64,000 nt of DNA from Psychroserpens luteolus (GTDB lineage Bacteria > Bacteroidota > Bacteroidia > Flavobacteriales > Flavobacteriaceae): assembly GCF_021032705.1 (NCBI RefSeq), contig NZ_JAHVXI010000001.1:620001-684000 (forward strand). The letters run 5' to 3'. Positions 1-8,907 of the stretch are shown here, piece by piece. Position numbers and translations under genes: made by a program. Positions within the stretch are counted from its first letter, which is position 1, and each line of letters starts with the position of its first letter. The notes under the pieces are model-generated. The model did not search any database. It saw only the letters and a program-made list of their open reading frames with translations, and was not told the DNA's origin.

Positions 1-363
1 ACCACAGCCAGGAGACCAAAGTACTTTTCTCCTGTTACAAACTATAGCTATATCTTCTCGCAATACTGGAGTCACAATAAAATTAGCTCCTAATGCCATA
101 TACCTCGAGGCCGAAGCAGCATCAGTCACAGAACCTACTCCCAATATCATTCCTGGAAGTTTTGCCAAAGCATAGGTATTAAGTTTGGCAAAAATGTCTT
201 CAGCAAAATCGCCTCTGGCTGTAAACTCTAAGAGCCTTGCTCCTCCTTTGTACAAAGCATTTAATATACTTTTACAATGCTCTATATCAGAATCATAAAA
301 CAATGGCACAAGCCCTGTTCTAGACATTACATTTACAACTTCTATTCTTGAATATTTTGACAT
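1..363 (-). CDS. kdgA: KDPG aldolase (2-keto-3-deoxy-6-phosphogluconate aldolase), C-terminal part outside the window
   Basis: The minus-strand frame starts with ATG at 363 and stays open for 121 codons to the window edge. The family cleaves KDPG to pyruvate and glyceraldehyde-3-phosphate, the last step of alginate monomer catabolism. The visible part carries the family's early active-site segment LEFTARGDFA (Glu and Arg that hold the substrate), GVGSVTDA, and the glycine-rich SPGCG stretch of the aldolase barrel. The Schiff-base lysine, which normally lies some 15-20 residues further on, is cut off. The start lies only 9 bp after the kdgK stop, so the two are almost certainly co-transcribed. 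KHG/KDPG aldolases share this fold and often both activities; the neighbours favour KDPG. Confidence 0.9.
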   Translation of the reverse strand, partial: MSKYSRIEVVNVMSRTGLVPLFYDSDIEHCKSILNALYKGGARLLEFTARGDFAEDIFAKLNTYALAKLPGMILGVGSVTDAASASRYMALGANFIVTPVLREDIAIVCNRRKVLWSPGCG

Positions 364-372
364 ATCTCTAAT

Positions 373-1392
373 TTATCTGGATACTTTTCCTGTGTTCTCT
401 CCATCTAAGAACTTATTAATATCATCAATTGACACCAAGTTATAATCACCATATATGGTATGTTTAAGGCAACAAGACGCTACAGCGATATTTATTGCTC
501 GTTGCTTATCTTCAGAGTTTAGTAATCCATAAATTAATCCGCCCATAAAGGCATCTCCACTTCCAACACGGTCAACAACAGGTGTAACTTCTTTTATATT
601 AGCATCATAAATATTTTTCCGATCATATAGAATTCCTCCAATTCTTTGATGAGATGCACTAACAGAGTATCTTAGGGTAGTTGCTATAAGTTCTAGGTTT
701 GGGCATTCTTCTATTATTTTATCATAAAGAAGAGGTAGCGATTTTAGGTCTTGATAGTTAGGGTTTTCTTTATGGCGACCTAGCATAAAATAGGCGGTAT
801 CAATATCTCCTAAAATGACATTACTGTACTTGAGGAGTTCTGGCATAATTTCATGAGGCTCTTTGCCGTACTTCCATAGTTTAGACCTATAATTCAAATC
901 ACATGAGATAGTAAGCCCTAATTTATGAGCAGCTTTTACTGCTTCAAGACATTCTTCAGCAGCAGAGTTTGATATGGCAGGAGTAATACCGCTCCAGTGA
1001 AACCAAGTTGCACCTTTAAGTATCGTTTCCCAATTAAACGTGCCTTTTTCAATTTTAGCCATAGCACTATGAGCTCTATCATAAACGACATTGCTTGCTC
1101 TAGTTCCGGCACCTGTTTCAAGAAAATAAATCCCTAAGCGGTCTTTTCCAAAAAGAACATTTTTAGAAATTACGTTTCGTTTACGCATTTCCATCAATGC
1201 ACTTTCTCCTATTTCATTATCAGGTAATTTTGTAACAAACTCAGAAGGAATCCCAAAATTAGCTAAAGATACAGCTACATTAAACTCTCCTCCTCCATAA
1301 GTAGCGTTAAATGATTTGGCTTGAGAAAATCTTAAAAAGCGCTCTGTGGAAAGACGTAACATGATTTCACCAAATGTGACAATCTTACTCAT
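373..1392 (-). CDS. kdgK: 2-keto-3-deoxygluconate kinase (PfkB family)
   Basis: This cytoplasmic sugar kinase of 339 residues is the usual size for KDG kinases. It phosphorylates KDG with ATP to KDPG for the adjacent aldolase. The N-terminus MSKIVTFGEIMLRL and the YGGGEFNVA segment are the PfkB substrate-binding start. DRVGSGDAFMGG near residues 275-285 is the C-terminal PfkB signature, with the catalytic base at Asp280. It lies between the SDR reductase gene (54 bp upstream) and kdgA (9 bp downstream) in the alginate operon. Other PfkB sugar kinases look similar, but the setting makes KDG the likely substrate. Confidence 0.93.
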   Translation of the reverse strand: MSKIVTFGEIMLRLSTERFLRFSQAKSFNATYGGGEFNVAVSLANFGIPSEFVTKLPDNEIGESALMEMRKRNVISKNVLFGKDRLGIYFLETGAGTRASNVVYDRAHSAMAKIEKGTFNWETILKGATWFHWSGITPAISNSAAEECLEAVKAAHKLGLTISCDLNYRSKLWKYGKEPHEIMPELLKYSNVILGDIDTAYFMLGRHKENPNYQDLKSLPLLYDKIIEECPNLELIATTLRYSVSASHQRIGGILYDRKNIYDANIKEVTPVVDRVGSGDAFMGGLIYGLLNSEDKQRAINIAVASCCLKHTIYGDYNLVSIDDINKFLDGENTGKVSR

Positions 1393-1446
1393 TCTCTAAA
1401 TTTAAATACTATTCTTTATCTTTTTAAATCTAACAGCTTTATTTTT

Positions 1447-2211
1447 TTAAATTCCTAAAGCTTGTCCTCCTCCAATTTGAATGGTTTCGGCTGTTATGAA
1501 AGCAGCATCTTCACTTGCTAAAAATGAAATGACTCCTGCAACATCTTCTGGTTGACCTAACCTTCCTAACATAATATTATTTGCCCAAGATGCAAAAACT
1601 TCTGGTTTAGTTGATTTAATTTGCGCGTGAAATGGCGTGTCAATTGTACCTGGAGATACAGCATTTGCTCTAATCCCATATTCAGCTAAATCTTTTGCTA
1701 AAGCTCTGGTTATAGCATGAACACCAGCTTTAGAAGTTCCATAAACTCCTGCTCCTGGTCCTCCAGCTGTCCATCCAGCATTAGATGTATAATTAATTAT
1801 AGAAGGGTGTTCTCCCTTTTTAAGATATGGTATTGCTGCTCTTGAAGCAAAAAACACAGAATCTAAGTTAAGTGCCATTACAAACCTATAAAACTCAGTT
1901 GTCATCTCTTCAAATCGAGACCGTCCACCTAATCCACCAGCATTATTAACTAGCACATCTATTTTTCCGTATTTTTCACCAATGTTTTTAATGTTTGATG
2001 TTACTAAATCCTCTTTTGTTACGTCAAAGTTATAATACTCAGCATCAATTCCTTGAGCAGTAAGTTCTTCAACTCTTTTAGCTCCAGCTTCTTCATCTAT
2101 ACCGTTTAGAACTACAGTATATCCATCTTGACCTAATCGTTTTGCTACTTCAAAACCAATACCTCCTGTAGCTCCTGTTACTATGGCTACTTTTCCTTTA
2201 TTATTACTCAT
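1447..2211 (-). CDS. SDR-family oxidoreductase, probable DEH reductase
   Basis: A classical short-chain dehydrogenase of 254 residues. It has the nucleotide-binding motif TGATGGIG at residues 12-19, NNAGG at 89-93, catalytic Ser143, and the YGTSK motif with Tyr157 and Lys161. In alginate clusters of marine flavobacteria and vibrios, an SDR at this place reduces 4-deoxy-L-erythro-5-hexoseulose uronate (DEH) with NAD(P)H to KDG, the substrate of the neighbouring kinase. That role is inferred from position, since sequence alone cannot separate it from KduD-like or other sugar dehydrogenases. The gap to the MFS gene upstream is 23 bp, consistent with one operon. Confidence 0.85.
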   Translation of the reverse strand: MSNNKGKVAIVTGATGGIGFEVAKRLGQDGYTVVLNGIDEEAGAKRVEELTAQGIDAEYYNFDVTKEDLVTSNIKNIGEKYGKIDVLVNNAGGLGGRSRFEEMTTEFYRFVMALNLDSVFFASRAAIPYLKKGEHPSIINYTSNAGWTAGGPGAGVYGTSKAGVHAITRALAKDLAEYGIRANAVSPGTIDTPFHAQIKSTKPEVFASWANNIMLGRLGQPEDVAGVISFLASEDAAFITAETIQIGGGQALGI

Positions 2212-2234
2212 ATTATTTTTTAAGATTTATATTA

Positions 2235-3533
2235 TTATTTTGCTTTAAGTGGCTCTATTTTTGGGCATAATAACCAAACAGCTAATAGAGCTATAGCGGC
2301 CAAAGCACCACCAACTAAAAATGCTAGAGTATAATTTCCGCCTTTAGTAATTATAGGTATAAGTGCAGTCAGTCCGAAAGCAGCTAATTTAGCAGCTGTA
2401 CCTGCAAATCCAGATAAAGTTCCAACTATTTTACCACTGAACATATCACTTGGTAATGTCTGTACGTTACCAATTGCTGTTTGAAATCCAAATAATAGCA
2501 CTGCCATTACAATTACTGCATTTGTTGCTGACTCTGGTGCTTTTAATAGGAAAAAGCAAGGAATCATAATCAAACAACCTAACGTAATTACCATTTTTCG
2601 TGTTTTGTTTACTGACCACCCTATACTTAATCTATTTTGAGCTAAAAGACCACCAAACCATGCACCTAACATTGCGCCTACATATGGTACCCATGCTGAA
2701 AATGCAATTTCTTTTACGTCTAAACCAAACACTTCATTGAGATAAATAGGAATCCATACAATAAACAACCACCAAATAGGATCTATTGCAGCAGAAGCTA
2801 ATATAACTCCCCAGCTCTCTTTGTGCTGAAGTAATTTTCCAGTACTAGGATTATATCCTTCATCATAATTACCATCTTGATCAATGTCTTGGTTCTTCTG
2901 TCCGGATAGAATGTATTTTTTTTCTTCTTCAGATAGCCAAGGATGCTTTTCCGGAGGAGCTTTTACAATATACAACCATGGTAATAACCATAAAAAACCG
3001 ATTAAACCAACACAAACAAATATTGCCTGCCACGATAAGTAAGCAGAAAGCAGACCTATAATGGGATATGCAACGATTCCTCCAATGGCTGCGCCTGAGT
3101 TAAATATACCTTGAGCAAAAGCTCTTTCTTTCGTGGGAAACCATTCAGCATTCGCTTTAGCTGCACCTGGCCAGTTACCAGCTTCAGCAATACCCAAAAT
3201 AGATCTAAAGATTGAAAAACTCAACATCCCTTTTGCAAATGCATGAATCATGGTAGCTAAAGACCAAATTCCTATTGACAAAGCAAAACCTATCCTAGTA
3301 CCTATCCAATCGAATATCTTTCCAAATATTGTTTGACCAGCAGCATAAGACAGAATGAATACTGCAGATATGGTTCCGTATATAGCCTTAGTACCATCCG
3401 CATCCATATCTGGAAATAAGTCTTTAGCAATGTCGGGCCATAAGGCTCCAAAAGCTTGTCTATCTATATAATTTATAACTGCGGCCAAAGCCACAAATCC
3501 TACGACCCACCATCTTAAACCTTTTATTTTCAT
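2235..3533 (-). CDS. MFS permease of the hexuronate/anion:cation symporter type
   Basis: An inner-membrane protein of 432 residues with about 12 hydrophobic segments. The NYIDRQAFGALWPDI segment near residues 21-35 is typical of the ACS family (ExuT- and GarP-like) within the major facilitator superfamily. These proteins import hexuronates or related acid sugars by proton symport. In this operon it most likely carries unsaturated uronates, DEH or alginate monomers from periplasm to cytoplasm after lyase action. The cytoplasmic loop near residues 200-235 is charged. It sits between the GntR regulator and the SDR gene with gaps of 26 and 23 bp. The exact substrate is not shown by the sequence. 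Confidence 0.87.
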   Translation of the reverse strand: MKIKGLRWWVVGFVALAAVINYIDRQAFGALWPDIAKDLFPDMDADGTKAIYGTISAVFILSYAAGQTIFGKIFDWIGTRIGFALSIGIWSLATMIHAFAKGMLSFSIFRSILGIAEAGNWPGAAKANAEWFPTKERAFAQGIFNSGAAIGGIVAYPIIGLLSAYLSWQAIFVCVGLIGFLWLLPWLYIVKAPPEKHPWLSEEEKKYILSGQKNQDIDQDGNYDEGYNPSTGKLLQHKESWGVILASAAIDPIWWLFIVWIPIYLNEVFGLDVKEIAFSAWVPYVGAMLGAWFGGLLAQNRLSIGWSVNKTRKMVITLGCLIMIPCFFLLKAPESATNAVIVMAVLLFGFQTAIGNVQTLPSDMFSGKIVGTLSGFAGTAAKLAAFGLTALIPIITKGGNYTLAFLVGGALAAIALLAVWLLCPKIEPLKAK

Positions 3534-3559
3534 ATTTGAAAGTTGTGTGTGTTAATTAG

Positions 3560-4261
3560 TTAAACATTGTAACAATATTGATATAACACACTAAAGTGTT
3601 CTTTCATTTTCTCCTTAGCCAATTGAGGGTTTTGACTTTTTATAGCTTCAAATATTTCTTGATGTTCTTGAATTCCATTTCGAGCTAAACTTTTATCACA
3701 CACATGATATTTTTCAAAATTAGTTATGATCTCAGGTGTGATAATAAGCATAAATGTATTCATTGTACTATTCCCACTAGCTTTTGCTATAGCTAAATGA
3801 AATAGTAAATCTTCTTGTACTGCATCTTGACCGTCTAACACTTTTTTAGTATATGCTTCGAGTGCTTCTTTCATTTTTTCAAGATCTTCATCTGTTCGTC
3901 TTAGAGCAGCCAAACGAACTGTTTTAAGTTCTAATAATATTCTTGTTTCAACCAAAGATTTAAAATCTGGATCTTCTAATCTTAAAATATCTTCAATCAT
4001 ACCATTCATAGCAATCACTCCAATATTTGCGACAAAAGTTCCGCTTTGTGGAATCGATTTTAATAAGCCATAGAATTCAAGTTTTTGAATAGCTTCTCTC
4101 ACATTACTTCGAGTAACTCCAAATTTTTCAGACAGCATTCTTTCAGAAGGTAACTTATCTCCAGGTTCAAGATTTTTACGATTTATAAGCTCTCTTATAT
4201 TAGATATAATTGTCTTCTGAACACTTTGACTATCCTTTTTTGCTAGTATGTCTATTTTCAT
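3560..4261 (-). CDS. GntR-family transcriptional regulator, FadR/FCD subfamily
   Basis: The protein has 233 residues. An N-terminal winged helix (about residues 15-80, with the segment SERMLSEKFGVTRSNVREA) is followed by an all-helical FCD ligand domain. It includes the FHLAIAKASGN motif and later histidines that in this family help bind a metal and an organic acid. FadR-type regulators of uronate genes, such as UxuR and ExuR, are usually repressors released by the sugar acid. The double TGGTTTACCA palindromes at the two promoters of this locus match the operator type of this family, so this is the probable local regulator, perhaps sensing KDG or DEH. A hairpin at 4352-4386 separates it from the lyase gene, so it may have its own promoter as well. 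Confidence 0.9.
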   Translation of the reverse strand: MKIDILAKKDSQSVQKTIISNIRELINRKNLEPGDKLPSERMLSEKFGVTRSNVREAIQKLEFYGLLKSIPQSGTFVANIGVIAMNGMIEDILRLEDPDFKSLVETRILLELKTVRLAALRRTDEDLEKMKEALEAYTKKVLDGQDAVQEDLLFHLAIAKASGNSTMNTFMLIITPEIITNFEKYHVCDKSLARNGIQEHQEIFEAIKSQNPQLAKEKMKEHFSVLYQYCYNV

Positions 4262-4351
4262 AATCTTAAGCTCTTTTTTTTATCTACTGGTTTTAATCTA
4301 AATTTAGGGAAATAATATGCAAGTCACATTAAATCTTTGTTAGTGTTTAAA

Positions 4352-4386
4352 GAATTCTACTTATCCTTTTGAAATAAGTAGAATTC
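4352..4386 (-). terminator. Perfect 13-bp hairpin after the PL7 lyase gene
   Basis: GAATTCTACTTAT at 4352-4364 pairs perfectly with ATAAGTAGAATTC at 4374-4386 around a 9-nt loop. Read on the minus strand it lies 28 bp after the lyase stop and is followed by CTTTAAAC, a poor U tract. It may be a partial terminator or an mRNA-stabilising stem that sets the level of the regulator and catabolic genes below that of the Sus genes. Confidence 0.65.
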
Positions 4387-4413
4387 AATAAGAGACCAAT
4401 TCAAATTTTCACA

Positions 4414-5337
4414 TTAATGATTAACTTCTAAACTATAATATTTTACTCGAGCAAAAGCGCCTTCATCTCGCGTTTGAAAATAATTTCCCGCTTTAAAATA
4501 GTTTTCAAATATTCCCCATCTTGTCATATGAACATTTTCATAAACTTTATATTCAGTATTATTTAAAATAATGACCATCTTACCTTCTGATACTTTGACT
4601 TCGAGTGTAAACTTTTTAAATCCAACCTTTTGTTCAAAATTAAATCCATCATCATTTCCCCAAGCCTCTTCATGCAAAATATCGGTATCAGATAAGTTTA
4701 AATTTTTCAATACCTTGGTTTTCACCCTTATTTTTCCATTATCCCAATAGATTTTTAATATTGGAGGCGCATTATTATCATCTGCACCTATAAGATCACG
4801 TTGTTCATTAGTTAATCTACCGTGAATTTGCATGATAATGACACGATGGTATTTACCATTTTTATCTCTTGACACCTCTTCCATGGCAAGTTTGCCTTTC
4901 ATAACACCGCCTTGTTTAAAGGTCCAATTGGTATTATTATCACCAGGAATCATTTGCTCCCTTAACTCAGATCTGGAATACTTTGTATTCCTTGTGGTTG
5001 AACTTGTTGGTTTCGCATAAAAAATCAATGCGCCTTTGACTGAATCATTATACATATAGGTCTTCAGCTTCTCATTATTTGCATAATCCAATATCTCAGG
5101 TGCTTCAACTTCATAAGGTTTTCCTTTATCATTAGCAATTGGAATAGTGACTTTCCAATGAGACAAGTCAATATCAGGTAATTTTACTTTCTTTTTTTTC
5201 TTCTTTCTTTTTTTATCCTGTTTTTCAGTTTTTTTATCCGATTCTGTTATGTTACCGCTCTTTTCTTGAGAAGAAACATTAACTGATATGAATACCATCA
5301 ATAGAATTGTTAATATTTCTTTTCGGAAGTTTTTCAT
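4414..5337 (-). CDS. Secreted PL7-family alginate lyase with lysine-rich linker
   Basis: This is a polysaccharide lyase of family 7 (Alginate_lyase2 jelly-roll fold), which cleaves alginate by beta-elimination. Three PL7 signatures are intact: RSELR at residues 122-126, QIH at 170-172, and YFKAGNY at 280-286, together supplying the catalytic Arg, Gln, His and Tyr. The protein of 307 residues starts with a signal peptide (about 1-24, ending VSSQ). There is no lipobox cysteine, so it is probably periplasmic or released. Between signal and catalytic domain lies an extremely basic linker (residues about 35-52) with a run of lysines. It is the fourth gene of the Sus operon, 120 bp after the PKD gene with a hairpin in the gap. 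Confidence 0.93.
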   Translation of the reverse strand: MKNFRKEILTILLMVFISVNVSSQEKSGNITESDKKTEKQDKKRKKKKKKVKLPDIDLSHWKVTIPIANDKGKPYEVEAPEILDYANNEKLKTYMYNDSVKGALIFYAKPTSSTTRNTKYSRSELREQMIPGDNNTNWTFKQGGVMKGKLAMEEVSRDKNGKYHRVIIMQIHGRLTNEQRDLIGADDNNAPPILKIYWDNGKIRVKTKVLKNLNLSDTDILHEEAWGNDDGFNFEQKVGFKKFTLEVKVSEGKMVIILNNTEYKVYENVHMTRWGIFENYFKAGNYFQTRDEGAFARVKYYSLEVNH

Positions 5338-5403
5338 TTTATATATTAATTATTCATAATAATTACGAAGTCAGCTCATATGTCTTCGTCTCAATTGTTT
5401 TAT

Positions 5404-5443
5404 AACCACCCAGTAACACATTTAGTTTCTGGGTGGTTTTTAA
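5404..5443. terminator. 10-bp perfect hairpin between the PKD lipoprotein and PL7 genes
   Basis: AACCACCCAG at 5404-5413 pairs with CTGGGTGGTT at 5429-5438. On the plus strand it is followed by TTTAATTTT. On the minus strand, which is the coding strand here, the 3' flank is ATAAAAC, so it is a weak terminator in the operon direction. It lies 19 bp past the PKD stop and could act as a partial terminator or a 3'-end stabiliser for the Sus mRNA. Confidence 0.6.
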
Positions 5444-5457
5444 TTTTATGCTTATTT

Positions 5458-7425
5458 CTAATCTGTGATTATTATATTATCAAAGAAAGCCTCAGCAACA
5501 TTATCTATGACATCAACATTCCTAACATAAATAACAATCTCATTCGTAGATGCTGTAAATTGGAATGTATGGGTATTATAAGCACCACCATCTGTATCGA
5601 AAGTATTTGGAATTGCAAAATAGGCATCAATTGCAGGATCAGAAATCGAGGCATTAATACCTACCTCATCTGCAATTTCAGTATTTAATATAAATACTTC
5701 GGAAGTTATCCCTCCAGCTGTTGTGCTTGCGTCAATAGAGAACGTGTATGTCTCTCCTACCTGCACTTGAACAACCTGATACAATCGACGACCTGTTTCG
5801 TCTAGTTTTGCTCCTCTAGTTCCGTTGTTTCCACTAGAAGTAGACCCTGCTTGTTCACTATTATCACCATAAAAGGCGTCAAGCCAAGAATCTAAAGCAC
5901 CGTTATCCCAAAGCGGATCATACGGACTTGGAATGTCATTTCCATCACAATCTTTAATGGTAGAGTTTGGTGTCATATCCCAAGCATCAGCATTATCACC
6001 AGTACTTTCGCCATCACATCCAGGTGTTGTACCATAAAGGTCAAAAGTTCCATTTAAAACCTGTACTACAAAGCCTTCAGCGACTATAAGTTCTTCAGTT
6101 GCAACACTTATACTTCCCGTAATACTAGTTGCTGTTAAAGTCACTGTATAAATACCATCTTCTGCATAAGTATGCGAAGGATTCATGCCTGTAAATTGGA
6201 AGCCATCTCCAAATTCCCACAATAACATTACTGCTCCTTCCGAAGCATCCATAAACTCATAAGTTCTATAGTCAGATCCATCAACTAAATAGGTAAAAGC
6301 AGCAGTGACCGGTGCTTGTATATCAATGTTCTGGCTTAAAGACGTTGACAGATTTGCATCATTAGTAGCTGTAAGTGTCACTGTGTATATGTCATGTGTG
6401 TTATAAACATGAGTAGGAGATTCTTCTGTTGAAGTATTCCCATCACCAAAATCCCATAGGTAACTTGTCGCACCTGTAGATGAGTTATTAAATGCATATT
6501 CCAAATAATTAGTTTCACTCTGAACAGAATTAAACCCTGCAGATGGAGGTACTGCACCTTCAGGTGCTACATCAATCGTGAAATCATCAAGTCTAGCTTC
6601 AACAGGACCATTGGTAAAATAAATTGCGACGGTATTATTGATTCCAGAATTAAATGTTAAGGTCGATTGAACATATACATCAGGCTCCGAATCATCGGTT
6701 ACAGTTACAGAAGCGATTGTAGCATCAAGAGCTTCTTGTGTAGTCTCAGGAGACCCAAACTCTGTTACACCTATAATTGATACAGTTAATGATGGATTAG
6801 AAGAATTATCCAACATTGTATAATAATATCTTAGGTCATAATTAGTATCAGGTTCTACAGTAATTTCTTGATAACCAATACGATCTCCTGCAGGTAACGG
6901 CAACTTAGCTCCTTGATCTCCAAATGTTACTGGACTACCCGTAATTTGAATAACGCCACCTAAATCACTATTTCTCCATGAGTCACGTCCATCTCCACCA
7001 CCGCCAGGCAAGGTATCATCTTCAAAACCTGGTTCTAAAATAATTGGTTGAAATGGGCCTTCTGCTACTATAACTTCAATAGTTACGGTATCTACAGCAC
7101 CTAATGCATCGCTAGCAGTTAAAGTGACAGAATATGTACCTTCACCAGCCTCAAACGTATGTGTTGGATCTTGTAAGTCAGAAGTAGCTCCTCCTCCAAA
7201 ATCCCATGCAAAGGTCGTTGCTTCAGAGGAAAGATTAGTAAAATTAATCGTTCTAAAATCATTGCTATCAGAAGCATAAGAAAAGTTAGCTTCAGGTGGT
7301 ACAGTGTCTGCTTTAGAATTAGCGCCTGGTAAATCATCTCGAAGCGTACAACCAACTAAAAGACTAGCTATAAAGACACTTACCAGTAATGTTGTATTAC
7401 GGAAAATATTTATTTTATTTTTCAT
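5458..7425 (-). CDS. Surface glycan-binding lipoprotein with three PKD domains (SusE/F position)
   Basis: A lipoprotein of 655 residues with signal sequence and lipobox LLVGC (lipidated Cys26). The order is a PKD domain (about 44-120, WDFGGG), a beta-sandwich that looks like a carbohydrate-binding module (about 125-288), PKD 2 (about 293-369, WDFGDG), PKD 3 (about 371-448, WEFGDG), and a C-terminal module ending FFDNIIITD (about 450-655) that also resembles a binding domain. No catalytic motif is seen. Directly following SusD (18 bp), it takes the place of SusE/SusF-type surface glycan-binding proteins. It probably captures alginate at the cell surface, with the PKD units acting as spacers. 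The ligand is inferred from the locus. Confidence 0.85.
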   Translation of the reverse strand: MKNKINIFRNTTLLVSVFIASLLVGCTLRDDLPGANSKADTVPPEANFSYASDSNDFRTINFTNLSSEATTFAWDFGGGATSDLQDPTHTFEAGEGTYSVTLTASDALGAVDTVTIEVIVAEGPFQPIILEPGFEDDTLPGGGGDGRDSWRNSDLGGVIQITGSPVTFGDQGAKLPLPAGDRIGYQEITVEPDTNYDLRYYYTMLDNSSNPSLTVSIIGVTEFGSPETTQEALDATIASVTVTDDSEPDVYVQSTLTFNSGINNTVAIYFTNGPVEARLDDFTIDVAPEGAVPPSAGFNSVQSETNYLEYAFNNSSTGATSYLWDFGDGNTSTEESPTHVYNTHDIYTVTLTATNDANLSTSLSQNIDIQAPVTAAFTYLVDGSDYRTYEFMDASEGAVMLLWEFGDGFQFTGMNPSHTYAEDGIYTVTLTATSITGSISVATEELIVAEGFVVQVLNGTFDLYGTTPGCDGESTGDNADAWDMTPNSTIKDCDGNDIPSPYDPLWDNGALDSWLDAFYGDNSEQAGSTSSGNNGTRGAKLDETGRRLYQVVQVQVGETYTFSIDASTTAGGITSEVFILNTEIADEVGINASISDPAIDAYFAIPNTFDTDGGAYNTHTFQFTASTNEIVIYVRNVDVIDNVAEAFFDNIIITD

Positions 7426-7443
7426 CGTTTAATTATTTAAATA

Positions 7444-8895
7444 TTAATATCCTGGGTTTTGCGTCAAAAGACCACCACTTAGATTTATTTCTCTTGCCGG
7501 AATTGGTAACAATAAGTCTCTACCAGAAAAAACATATCCTCTGTCTGTTGCATGCGCGCTTAATACTGCTTCTGCAACGCCAAATCTAAGTAGATCAAAC
7601 CAACGTTGATTTTCAAATGCTAATTCTACACGTCTTTCCGTAAGCAAGTCGCTTTTTGTAATATTAGAAACCAAATCGGTTAACCCAGCCCTGTCTCTTA
7701 CTTGTTGAAAAGAATTCAAAGCGCTTGAATTACTTGTTTGTGAACCTCCTGCCATAATCGCCTCAACATGCATTAAAAGCACATCGGCATAACGCAATAC
7801 GATATAATCATTACCAGCATTTCGAGCATTCCCACCATATGAAGGAGGCGAGGTTGTTATATCAGATCCATCAGGTAAAAATTTTATCACTTCATTATCG
7901 TCTTGACCAAGAATACCAAGATTAGTTATAGAAGCTGCTGTTCTATTGCCTCCATATGTTGCAAAATCTAAAAAAAGATTTGTATTAACAATGTTTTGAC
8001 CATCCTCTCTTCCTTGACGGAATGCTGAAGTAAATTCAGAAGAAAAACTTTGGCTTTCTAGAGAATTTCCTGTTTCATATTGGATAGCAAAAATAATTTC
8101 ATTGTTTAATTCTGAATAAAACACATCGCTAAAATTGCTTTCTAAATCAAATTCTCCGCTATTGATAATAGCTTCGCATAATTGCTGTGCTCCAGAATAA
8201 TTAGGACTTGCCTGCGTTAAGTATACTTTTGCTAACAACGCTTGTGCTGCTGCCTTTGATGCTCTTGATTTAAAAGAGTTATCTAAATTATTAACAGCTT
8301 CTTGTAAATCCTCTACAATTTGTACATAAATCTGTGCTACAGGAGTTCTAGTAAAAAGTGCTTCGCTATCTGTTGGACCAACTACCGAAGTAACTAAAGG
8401 CACATCGCTATATAATCTAACCAAGTTAAAATACGCATAAGCTCTTAAAAATTTAGCTTCAGCTGCATAACTTGCTTGATTACTTTCGTCTGCAACATCA
8501 ATAAAACTCAAAACATTATTAACTCTGAAAATAACTTGATACATTGATTGATAAAAATCTTCAGATTCTACATTGTTGGCATTAACCACATATCTGTGAA
8601 AATCAGATTTCGAACCTTCGAGTGTTGCATTTCTAGTATTATCGGTACGATGTTCTGTCAGAAGATGTAAAAATTGGACTCCTCTATTTGCTCTACCAAT
8701 ATTAGTTTGTGTATTTTCATTAACACCTTGGTAGGAGTCATAAATTCCAATAATTCCAGCTAACACATCTTCATCAGATTGGAAAAACGATTCTACTGCA
8801 ACTGCAGTGTCTGGCAATGGATTTAAAAAATCATCGCTACAGGAAGTAAAAATAAGTCCTGTAATGGCAAAGACTAAATATTTTATATGTTTCAT
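7444..8895 (-). CDS. SusD/RagB-family outer-membrane lipoprotein
   Basis: A protein of 483 residues with lipoprotein signal and lipidated Cys19 in the context FTSCSDDFL. The following LNPLPDTAV is a classic SusD N-terminus. The C-terminal part has RRVELAFENQRWFDLLRFG and ends with a short LLTQNPGY tail, both hallmarks of the RagB/SusD superfamily. SusD proteins form a helical lid over the SusC channel and bind the oligosaccharide before import. It lies 12 bp after susC, the invariable pair order. The ligand here is most likely alginate oligomers because of the surrounding lyases. Confidence 0.95.
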   Translation of the reverse strand: MKHIKYLVFAITGLIFTSCSDDFLNPLPDTAVAVESFFQSDEDVLAGIIGIYDSYQGVNENTQTNIGRANRGVQFLHLLTEHRTDNTRNATLEGSKSDFHRYVVNANNVESEDFYQSMYQVIFRVNNVLSFIDVADESNQASYAAEAKFLRAYAYFNLVRLYSDVPLVTSVVGPTDSEALFTRTPVAQIYVQIVEDLQEAVNNLDNSFKSRASKAAAQALLAKVYLTQASPNYSGAQQLCEAIINSGEFDLESNFSDVFYSELNNEIIFAIQYETGNSLESQSFSSEFTSAFRQGREDGQNIVNTNLFLDFATYGGNRTAASITNLGILGQDDNEVIKFLPDGSDITTSPPSYGGNARNAGNDYIVLRYADVLLMHVEAIMAGGSQTSNSSALNSFQQVRDRAGLTDLVSNITKSDLLTERRVELAFENQRWFDLLRFGVAEAVLSAHATDRGYVFSGRDLLLPIPAREINLSGGLLTQNPGY

Positions 8896-8907
8896 AATAA
8901 GTTTTTT

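Noticed and set aside
5380-5688. Plus-strand open frame of 102 codons opposite the end of the PKD lipoprotein gene
   Set aside because: It lies inside a well-supported minus-strand gene and a hairpin, and its translation is not protein-like.
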